Below, piece after piece: positions 8,874 through 15,681 of a stretch of DNA of 15,681 nt. How positions within the stretch are numbered: the first letter of the stretch is position 1; every line of letters starts with the position of its first letter. The position numbers and the translations under genes were made by a program. Origin of the DNA: Entrophospora sp. SA101 (taxonomy: Eukaryota; Glomeromycota; Glomeromycetes; Entrophosporales; Entrophosporaceae). Below the pieces are notes generated by a model. It was not told the origin of the DNA. It saw nothing but the letters and a program-made list of their open reading frames with translations, and did not search any database. The stretch lies in the NCBI GenBank assembly GCA_958430865.1, contig CAUDNR010000351.1, forward strand, positions 12,150 to 27,830, given 5' to 3'.

Positions 8874-11061
8874 AGCAATGGTAATATCAGTAATAAATTA
8901 TGAATAATGATTATAATAACTGTTTCAATTAATATTTTTTCTATTTTTTTTTGATAATATTAATATTATAAAAGCCGATCCCCAAAAACGTTATCAACGA
9001 GGTCTACAACCATATAATAAGAGACGTCGTATTCGTGGTGGTGCTAGTGGCGGCACATCATCAAGTAATTTTATAAGAAATAATAGTGCAGATATTATCG
9101 AGGAAGAAGCAAGAGAAATTGCACACTTGTATGTATCAATTAATGTTCAATTTTACACATTCACTTGATTGAATTGAATTATATTATGCTTTATATTTAT
9201 AAATTTATATATATATAATAAATAGTATCAATTCTAATATGCCTTCAGGAACAAATGCTTCTTCGTCAAATATCAAAGACAGTGATGATGACAACAACAA
9301 CAATAACGACAATGTCGAGGAAGAAGAGACATTCTCAAATCATAATAATGATGTGTTAATGACTTCTTATATTGATGTTGATGATGAGTTTGATGCTAAA
9401 GCCTTTTCAAAATATTTTGGATTAGTGCCACTAGAATCATTAATTCTTATCAGACCAATTTTAGGTGATGATGATGATAAAATGCTACAAGCAATTAAAC
9501 CTAGATATGTTATAATGTATCATCCAGACCAAGGATTTATTAGACGTTTAGAGGTATTCATTCAATCAATTAATGCATGTATGTATTTTTGGGAGTAGTG
9601 GGGACTCTAATTCTTTGTTTGGCAAATAGGTTTTTAAAGCAAGAAATCCGGAGCTTAGTTGTAAGGTGTACTTTATGATTTATGAAAATTCTGTTGAAGA
9701 ACAAAGATATTTAAGTTCCATAAGAAGAGAAAAGGAAGCTTTTGAAAAACTTATTCGTGAAAAATCGGTAAATATATTATTTATTATAAAATTGATTTTT
9801 TTTTTTAATTAAAAATTAGGTCATATTAAAATCTTTAATTGTATAGATGATGGTAATACCATTGGGACGATCAATACCGACTTCACGAAATATTAATGAT
9901 TTACTATCGTTGAATTCTGTAAATACTCGTATAGCTGGTGGTGGTAACATTGATAATAATAGCTTGGTAGTAAAGCAAAAAAAGGTAATAATAATAATTA
10001 TGATTAATGATCTCACAAATATATTAATAGTGATTAAATATCTTATTAAAGGTTATAATAGATGTTCGAGAATTTCGTTGTTCATTACCATCACTGCTTA
10101 ATGCACGTGGCATAGAAGTATTGCCATGCACATTACAAATTGGTGATTATATTTTATCACCGAATATCTGTGTTGAAAGAAAATCTATTTCAGATTTATT
10201 TAGTTCTTTTATTTCTGGAAGATTGTAAGCACAACAAAAATTTTTTTTTTGCACAATATAAGTTTTATTTTAATATTAGATGTATTAATGTAATTGCTTA
10301 TGTATATATATATATAAGGTATACACAATGTGAAGCTATGGTGATGTATTATAAAAAACCAATATTGTTGATTGAATTTGAAGAAAACAAATCCTTTTCA
10401 TTACAAGTAAGCAAATCACCACGTATTATTTAATGTGCGAAGATGATTAGTGCTTTCTTATTATTATATATATTACCAATTTGTTTATTAGGCCTTAAGC
10501 GATTTAAGAACAGAAATTGGTATGAATGACATTTCTTCAAAATTGGCTTTACTAACATTAACATTCCCTCAATTAAAAATCATTTGGTCAAGTAGTCCAT
10601 ATGCAACTGTTGATATATTTGAAGATTTAAAGGTAGCTAATAATTATTGACTGTTTTTTCTATTATTACAAAAATACTAATATTATTATTTATATATTAA
10701 AGCAATTAGAGGATGAACCAGATCAAGAAAAGGCTCAATCAATTGGTTTAGATGATAACGAAGAAATTAATTCTATTTATAATATATCTCCTCAAGTAAA
10801 GTTATACTCGAATTATTTTTCAAATTGTTTTAAAAATTCCATTTATTCATTCATATGTTCAAAATTTTCTCCTGTAAAAAGGATTTTTTGAGGGCTTTAC
10901 CGGGCATAACTACTCGGAATTATAAAACAGTAATGGCAAAGGTTCATAATTTAAAAGAATTGAGTCAGATGAGTTTAGTAGAACTGCAAGTCTTGATAGG
11001 TAAAGATAACGGAAAAACATTATATGAATTCTTTAAAAAAGATGCAACCTTGATAGATTGA
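6647..11061 (+). CDS. XPF/Rad1/Rad16 DNA repair endonuclease catalytic subunit, 17 exons
   Basis: Exons: 6647-6921, 7017-7139, 7220-7277, 7395-7507, 7585-7738, 7849-7997, 8072-8210, 8280-8880, 8975-9128, 9226-9553, 9630-9767, 9847-9984, 10052-10224, 10319-10406, 10492-10632, 10703-10795, 10882-11061. All introns are GT-AG (67-117 nt), every phase matches, and the total is 3045 nt (1014 residues), within the family range. Residues 1-340 match the inactive helicase-like part of [17 protein letters not shown] in place of a Walker motif, SRILIVDLL and [11 protein letters not shown]. The nuclease has IIDVREF (Asp794), GDYIL (Asp822) and VERKSISDL (Glu832, Arg833, Lys834, Asp838), so the GD...ERK...D signature is complete. 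Exon 17 holds a helix-hairpin-helix (LRALPGI...), the expected contact with an ERCC1/Rad10 partner. The family cuts the 5' side of DNA lesions in nucleotide excision repair and acts in crosslink repair and single-strand annealing, in the nucleus. Oddities are a hydrophobic tract at residues 439-457 and a Ser run in exon 8. Confidence 0.93.
8583..8636 (+). repeat. ATA/AAT-rich coding tract in the XPF gene encoding a hydrophobic stretch
   Basis: An imperfect ATA/ATT triplet tract in exon 8 encodes about 18 almost purely hydrophobic residues ([18 protein letters not shown]), preceded by KEKKK. It falls in the variable linker before the conserved TILIMVENG strand. A 43-nt GT...AG stretch (8595-8637) lies inside, but removing it would break the frame. 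Confidence 0.75.
8844..8873 (+). repeat. TCA microsatellite coding for poly-Ser in XPF
   Basis: Ten TCA codons followed by AGC give eleven serines, ending seven bases before the exon 8 donor at 8881. The same triplet forms the non-coding microsatellite at 1832-1884. Length here is expected to vary between strains. Confidence 0.9.
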
Positions 11062-11426
11062 TATTGTAAGGCACATTATAATAATAATAATTTAATTTTT
11101 ATTGCTAAAAGAATTATTGAGAATATTTTGTTTTATTAAAAAAAATTTATCGGGAAAAATTTAAAAGATTTCTTTTACAAGTCCACTATGTTTTAAAAAT
11201 CAAAAATACACGTGCAATTTATATACTAATACTTGAGATAGAGATAAATAGCCAAGAGAACAGAACCTGGAAAAATGGGATATATAGTCCCGTGTTTTAT
11301 TATTTACAATGGTTTTCTTCATTTATTTTCCTCAACTCAAAATCTAAACTTCAAACCAAGTAACAGTAATTGGGGTATATGATTGAGTTTATTTTTCTGC
11401 CCTGTAAAACCTTTCTGCCCCCGCCA
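11062..11426. other. XPF 3' region and AT-rich spacer
   Basis: This follows the XPF stop and probably includes its 3' untranslated region. I see no conserved coding frame, and no single polyadenylation signal can be chosen among many A/T-rich candidates. Confidence 0.5.
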
Positions 11427-11693
11427 TCAAATTCCAAATCCGTATAGTTGCAACACATCGTTGCTCGTCAAATTAATTTCAAAAATATATAAATAACGAG
11501 AATCTTCTCCAAGTAATGCTGGTGGCATAACCACGTCCTGTTTAGAAAAATACTGCATTTTCTCATCATAACCAAGGTTTCTCGGATTAAAAATCTTTTT
11601 TTTTTTTGTATCCAAAGTTATAGAAATGATCACATACTTGATGTCCAAAATTCAACTCAAAATTATGTGCGGCACCAGCTACAATATTGAAAA
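11427..11693 (-). pseudogene. Minus-strand coding remnant of unknown function
   Basis: A minus-strand frame from about 11594 to TGA at 11429-11427 encodes NPRNLGYDEKMQYF, VVMPPALLGEDSRYLYIFEI and VLQLYGFGI, which looks like real protein rather than chance AT translation. An upstream stretch, AGAAHNFELNFGHQ (about 11679-11638), ends CAA|GTATGT and could be spliced in phase to AAAAAG|ATT across a 43-nt intron. That is shorter than any XPF intron. Its 5' side runs straight into the Tc1 remnant that begins near 11680, so a host gene or older repeat may have been cut there. The FELNFG segment is faintly like the end of SPRY domains, but I do not claim this. Confidence 0.35.
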
Positions 11694-12016
11694 TGTTGTC
11701 CCAACAGTGAAACATGGTGGCGGAGGCATAATGGTATGGGGGCGTTTTTCGGGAAAAGGGCTAGGTCCACTAATAAAAGTAGATGGAAAAAATGAATAGC
11801 CGTAACTATATAGAAATACTAGAATTGCATGTTTTAATAAATTTAATGGAAGAGGGTATTTGTTTCAAGATCTCCACCTCGACTATGCGCAATGACAAAA
11901 CTTACATCAAACATCCTCAGTTCAGGATTCCAATTAAGAATTTTGTGATGACCAGTGTAATTGCGGAGACAGTTATAAAAGTTCGCCCAAATCCAAAACT
12001 GAAGAAATTACCATAG
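11680..12016 (+). pseudogene. Second Tc1-like transposase remnant, central part only
   Basis: NVVPTVKHGGGGIMVWGRFSG (about 11689-11751), then GLGPLIKVDGK, is the characteristic middle of Tc1-type transposases, just before the second catalytic Asp. At 11789 one base shifts the frame to MNSRNYIEILE. A further shift leads to a decayed FQ-type segment, and no DNDPKH motif is readable. The N-terminal DNA-binding part, catalytic residues and both terminal repeats are missing. It is more decayed than, and not identical to, the Tc1 fragment at 5354-6020. Confidence 0.75.
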
Positions 12017-12200
12017 TTGATTGCTTGTTTGTGATTTGCATCCTCGATTTGCAATTAAAAGCATAATGAAAATTAATAAAGCACTTATGGTCTATAAAAT
12101 AAATTTTCACACATACTGACCTTTACAGATGAAGAGTAAGTATAACAAACTTTGCCCACAACAATGGTCAAAAAGAATTCGCTTGATAATCAAGTCCCTT
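12017..12200. other. Spacer
   Basis: Sequence between the Tc1 remnant and the minisatellite. No gene or structured repeat is recognised. Confidence 0.4.
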
Positions 12201-12440
12201 CAGCCATACACCTACAAAACATACTTCTTAGGCTTTGTCAACCTATGAAATATGCTTTTTCGGATTCTCACCACCTACGAAACGTGTATTGCACGCGTTT
12301 TTTCGGCTTCTTGGCACCGGCCCGTGCACTTCAAAACATAAATGTTTCTCAGATTCTCACCACCTACCAAAACACAATAAGTGTTTCTCGGTTTCTCGGG
12401 TTCCGCCTACGAAACACAAGTGCTTCTCAGCTTCTCGGCA
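12201..12440. repeat. Degenerate tandem minisatellite, unit about 39-46 bp
   Basis: Units follow the pattern C-G/A-G-N-TTCTCACCACC, then TACGAAACACAA, then GTGTTTCT, beginning near 12229, 12261, 12304, 12350, 12389 and 12428. A more degraded unit starts at about 12201. The region is clearly richer in C and G than its surroundings. Two overlapping open frames (12152-12634 and 12235-12447) cross it because the repeat lacks stops. They show Ser/Arg/Thr-rich repetition and no known motif, so I do not call them genes. Confidence 0.75.
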
Positions 12441-12983
12441 GATCTAGATCTAAGGGAATATTAAAAATATTTCCTTTGACTTCGATCAGGGAAACTTGTA
12501 TTATCAAGCATAGGAGACACTGTTGCAGATCACAAAAACAACTATTTTATTGGCCAAATTTTTGTCGATCTTATTCCAAATTATCACATAAATCTAATTT
12601 GACGATTATTATAAATAAAAAATCACAGCATTAAAAAAATTAAAAATTTCAACTTTTGATAGTCAAACACAACTTAAAGATTATGGGTAGGAAAACACAA
12701 TATTTGAAATAAAATTAATTATTTCATTTAGGGAAAGCAATAAAAACTATTTATTTATTATCTTTTGTTTATTTGTTGTTTTATTAATATCAAATAATAA
12801 TAATAACTAGCAATTGCATCTATGGGTGACTAACATCGCCCAATTATTATTATATACCCTATTAATGTTAAGTTATTTATTTACTACGTCAGAAAAAAAA
12901 AAAAAAATTTTTTTTTTGAATGTGTATATAATAATAATGATTTTATAAAAAAAAAAAGGTAAAGACAAATGTTCATTTTATTA
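12441..12983. other. AT-rich spacer with A15/T-run hairpin
   Basis: No gene is recognised. At about 12892-12918 a run of about 15 A is followed directly by about 10 T, a potential foldback of the kind found at degenerate repeat ends or replication-slippage sites. Confidence 0.45.
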
Positions 12984-13362
12984 TTATGAATTGTTGTTAA
13001 TAGGCAATGATTTGGCAGCAATTTCTTTCAGTCAAGCATACTCCCTGACCATCAATTGATCAACCATGAATGCCTCCCTTGGAAAGAGAGTTAATTCTGA
13101 GATCTTCCCATTTGGCACAACGGCTGAGAGCAACATAAGCCTGTCCAGGAGCAAATATCTGTTGGTCAAGGCAGACAGATATACTTGGCAAGGTTGACCC
13201 TTGTGTCTTGTGGACTGTTAGACCAAAAGCATTCTGTATAGAGAATTGAGTTCTGCTTGCAGGGTTCCCGTTTAGCTCAAAATTAATCTTCTGCTTGGAG
13301 AGGATAGCATCAACAATGGCAGAATGAACAGAAAAGGCAACCCGAATTTGTTCATTATCACA
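12984..13362 (-). pseudogene. Pif1-like DNA helicase, C-terminal remnant
   Basis: Reading 13362 down to 13072 gives a frame with FSIQNAFGLTVHKTQGSTLP and then FAPGQAYVALSRC, which correspond to the C-terminal helicase motifs of the Pif1 family (the His-Lys-Thr-Gln-Gly motif and the GQ.YVALSR motif VI). It then hits TGA right after SKGGIHG. In the next frame MVDQLMVREYA, a TGA, and LKEIAAKSLPINNNS up to the stop at 12986-12984 look like the genuine C-terminus, so there is one frameshift and one nonsense change. The upstream Walker domains are absent. In fungal genomes such copies usually come from Helitron Rep-helicase genes or from expanded Pif1 paralogues. No Rep domain or Helitron end is seen to choose between these. 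Confidence 0.85.
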
Positions 13363-13444
13363 TCAACATCTGTTATTTTTAATAAAAATAAAAAGAAAAC
13401 AAAGGGTTAAGATGGCAGACTTATTTATTTATTTCTTGTGACAA

Positions 13445-13578
13445 AACAATTAATCATTATTTTTTTTATTTTTAATAAAAAAAACAATTGATCTTTATTT
13501 TCGTTATCATTGAACAATCAACCTTTATTTTTGTTATCATTAAATAAACAATCAATCTTTATTGTTTATTGTTATTAA
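13445..13578. repeat. Four-copy degenerate tandem repeat, 30-38 bp
   Basis: Units starting AACAAT then NAANCTTTATTTTNGTTATCATT begin at 13445, 13483, 13513 and 13547. They are AT-rich and non-coding, next to the truncated helicase end. Confidence 0.65.
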
Positions 13579-13700
13579 AAAAAAACGAATCAGCTAATTC
13601 CTTTTTTTTATTTTTCGCGATTAGACAAATTTTTACCTTTGATCAAAAACCATTCACGAATTTCAATTGTTGATGGTAATGTTGTACGTGAAATGAAATT

Positions 13701-13721
13701 ATGTGAATTTGCAATTCACAT
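13701..13721. repeat. Perfect 9-bp stem hairpin
   Basis: ATGTGAATT, TGC, AATTCACAT forms a perfect stem with a 3-base loop. Further GTGAAAT/ATTTCAC strings in both orientations surround it between about 13688 and 13790, so it is the centre of a small repeat-rich patch. No terminator or protein-binding role can be assigned. Confidence 0.6.
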
Positions 13722-14309
13722 ATGTGAAATTCAAATTAGCCGATCAGAATTTCACCCCACTCCATAATATTTCAATTTCACATATAACTGTAACAAAGAT
13801 AATTTTTTTTGGATTCAGGATTTTTTAAGATGATTGGTTCTGTGTAAATAGGAGATAAGAGGTTTTCTCAAATCTTAGATCGATTGGTTTTTTTTCTTCA
13901 CCACTACACATTATTTAGCATAGTAGAAATCTCTGAAATTAAAAGAAATTTCATTTTATCTAAAAAAAGAAGACTGGAAGTTCTTTCTTGATATTTGCAA
14001 AATGTAAAGTCATAACAATAGTGCTAATTGAAATTCCAAGGAGGCTTCGACTGTTTTTAAAAAAAAAATTTCTTCTGATATTTTCTAATTTTTCTTCCAA
14101 TATTTTCTAAAATAATTTATTTTTAACATATATAAAAGAAGAAAAGGTTTCCGTGTTACGGTGCCTTACTCGATGTCGTAATTTTCGTGTAGATTTTTTA
14201 TATTTTGTGTAATATTTCCCCTTTTTTTGTATGTTTCCCTAATCTAACGACTTTGCCCAATTTTGAAATGTTTGGTTGTTGGTTGCACGGGAAATGTTTC
14301 GTTGTAAAA
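13722..14309. other. Long AT-rich stretch without gene
   Basis: Both strands carry dense stops in all frames. Only A/T homopolymer runs and short palindromes are visible. Confidence 0.5.
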
Positions 14310-14383
14310 GAAGTTACTGTTACCGTAACGTAACGTAACGTAACGTAACGTAACGAAACGAAACGAAACGTAACTGTAACTTC
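14310..14383. repeat. CGTAA/CGAAA pentamer array inside an inverted repeat
   Basis: Ten pentamers at 14324-14373 read (CGTAA)6(CGAAA)3(CGTAA)1. They are flanked by GAAGTTACTGTTAC at 14310-14323 and its near-perfect inverse GTAACTGTAACTTC at 14370-14383, with one central mismatch. It is interstitial and short, and it is not a standard telomere repeat. Confidence 0.8.
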
Positions 14384-15014
14384 TAAACGTCTTGTTTCTC
14401 AACTTTATTAAACTGAATTTTTGGGGAAGGAAGAGATCAAAATCAAAGGGTATAACATTATGAGTCGTTTTTTTTTTTTGCTGCGCTGGCTTGAAATGAT
14501 TTGCAAATTAATTTGAAATTTGTTAATTAATGAAATTGAAATTTGAACAGAAATATTAAAAAAAAATGATAAATGGTTGTGGTTATTTTTACGTCACCGT
14601 ATTGTGCGAAACCCAATTGCTATCTGTTTATCATGATTTGTGAATTGAAAAACTTATCTGTTTTGGTTCAAAACGTCAGGTTTGAGCGAAACAGATACTT
14701 GACTGAAAGGAAATCGTGTTTCGCTTTAGATGTTTTTGCGTGGTGTTGACCGCTGTCCATCGTTAGGTCTTCGTCTTGCTCAGACGTTTGGACCGTTCAA
14801 AATGACCAAAAACTGATGGCCTTTGTCTTAGAACCTTTACCTCAGATCGTCAAAGGCTCGTCACACTACGTGTTTGTGATATTTTCTGGTCACGAGACCA
14901 GGGTTCAAAAACGTTTTATTTCGTTTTGTCAATTTAAAAAAAAATGATCGATAAACAAAACAATATGTGCAAATTTGTTTTGATTGTTCATGTTGAATTG
15001 AAAATTTTTTTTTG
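14384..15014. other. Non-coding stretch with a more GC-rich patch
   Basis: Bases about 14690-14900 are less AT-biased than the flanks, and one plus frame stays open for about 65 codons there. I see no family motif or RNA fold, so nothing is assigned. Confidence 0.4.
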
Positions 15015-15096
15015 GATTTTGACCATTTGAGATAGTGGGTGATCTGGATAAGAAAAAACTTTGATTTTGACCATTTGAAGGATAGTGGATGATCTG
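15015..15096. repeat. Two-copy direct repeat, period about 50 bp
   Basis: GATTTTGACCATTTGA, then GATAGTGGGTGATCTG at 15015-15046, recurs with small changes at 15063-15096. Open frames on the minus strand across it are Phe/Lys/Asn-rich and carry no motif. Confidence 0.65.
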
Positions 15097-15180
15097 ATTT
15101 CCTTTTGGAGAAAACAAAAAATCGTTGATTAATGAAAAAATTTCCTTTTGGGAAAAACAAATAAAATAACGTCGATTGAT

Positions 15181-15431
15181 TAAGAAAAAAAAAAGCTTGG
15201 TTGATTTTTTTTAAAACAATCGAAATTTGTAAATGACTTTTGATGTTTGCATGAAGCTTATTCTTCTATAGCAATAGACAAAAAAAAACACGAGGAAATG
15301 ATCAGGATAAAAGATTTTAATAATCGAAATTCGCAAATGGCTTTTGATTCACACGAGGGTTCTTCTTTGCGAAGGATCTTTTTTTCTTTTAAGAAAAAAA
15401 AAAGCTTAGTTGATTTTTTTAACAATTGAAA
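15181..15431. repeat. Two-copy direct repeat 209 bp apart
   Basis: TAAGAAAAAAAAAAGCTT followed by G/A-GTTGATTTTTTT and an ACAATYGAAATTT string is found at 15181-15230 and 15390-15436. A third partial copy, AATCGAAATT followed by CGCAAATGGCTTTTGAT, lies near 15322-15349. The pattern suggests an old segmental tandem duplication. Confidence 0.65.
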
Positions 15432-15681
15432 TTTATTCTTTTATGGAATAACAACCATTTCATTGGATTAAATTTATTTCATGATTTTTATTTGTGTGAT
15501 CTAAAAAAAAAATAAAATTAAACAGAAAAAGTAAACTGTTAAATACATGACATATGACGACATACGAAACTTCCAAAGCAAGTTTGTAAAATATATTGAT
15601 GGATGTTTATCAATTATTGAATAGCTTGTATCGAAATAAGTGTTAAAAGTCAAGATCTATGAATGAATCTGTTTGTAAAAT
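15432..15681. other. AT-rich end of window without gene
   Basis: No open frame, repeat or RNA gene is recognised up to the end of the window. Confidence 0.5.

Noticed and set aside
9816..10016. Minus-strand 66-codon frame inside the XPF gene
   Set aside because: It is opposite exon 12, which is confirmed by matching splice phases and XPF similarity.
12152..12634. 160-codon frame over the minisatellite
   Set aside because: Its openness is explained by the stop-free repeat unit. The product is repetitive and has no domain.
14870..14915. GGTTCAAAA string preceded by GGTCACGAGACC, suggestive of a tRNA T arm
   Set aside because: The T stem does not pair with the following ACGTTTT, and no D or anticodon arm can be drawn upstream.
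14861..15160. 99- and 62-codon minus-strand frames near the end of the window
   Set aside because: The products are Phe/Lys/Asn/Ser-rich, as expected from translating AT-rich direct repeats, with no family motif.

Overview
The window looks like a stretch of a very AT-rich, intron-rich fungal nuclear genome, most plausibly an early-diverging fungus such as an arbuscular mycorrhizal species (Glomeromycotina). That assignment is inference. It rests on short GT-AG introns of about 67-117 nt, A/T-ending codons, ATC/AAT microsatellites, and a mix of decayed hAT, Tc1/mariner and Pif1-like helicase sequences around one conserved housekeeping gene. No organism-specific marker is present.

Layout. Bases 1-1384 hold AT-rich sequence, a paired CTTAC/GTAAG hairpin repeat, and the N-terminal part of a transposase-like protein of a widespread uncharacterised family. 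Next come a 91-bp MITE-like element and an ATC microsatellite. Bases 1885-5353 are a complete hAT-type DNA transposon: 28-bp terminal inverted repeats, dense GATCTGATCT subterminal arrays, and a 10-exon transposase gene with a BED zinc finger and hAT dimerisation domain. That gene carries several lesions and is probably dead. The element abuts the 3' half of a broken Tc1-like element, which ends at about 6018.

The main functional gene is at 6647-11061. I reconstruct 17 exons joined in frame into a 1014-residue XPF/Rad1/Rad16 homologue, the catalytic subunit of the XPF-ERCC1 structure-specific nuclease of nucleotide excision repair. The nuclease motif and the C-terminal helix-hairpin-helix region are intact. 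A possible small gene of unknown function (6223-6591) points away from it on the minus strand, leaving about 55 bp between the two starts.

From 11062 to the end there is no intact gene that I can recognise. There is a short minus-strand coding remnant next to a second decayed Tc1 fragment, a degenerate roughly 40-bp minisatellite (12201-12440), the C-terminal end of a Pif1-like helicase pseudogene (12984-13362, minus), and AT-rich sequence with several small tandem repeats, including a CGTAA pentamer array inside an inverted repeat.

I found no convincing new multi-gene system. The most notable points are the end-specific repeat arrays of the hAT element, the absence of target-site duplications around it, and a membrane-helix-like hydrophobic tract encoded inside the XPF gene.
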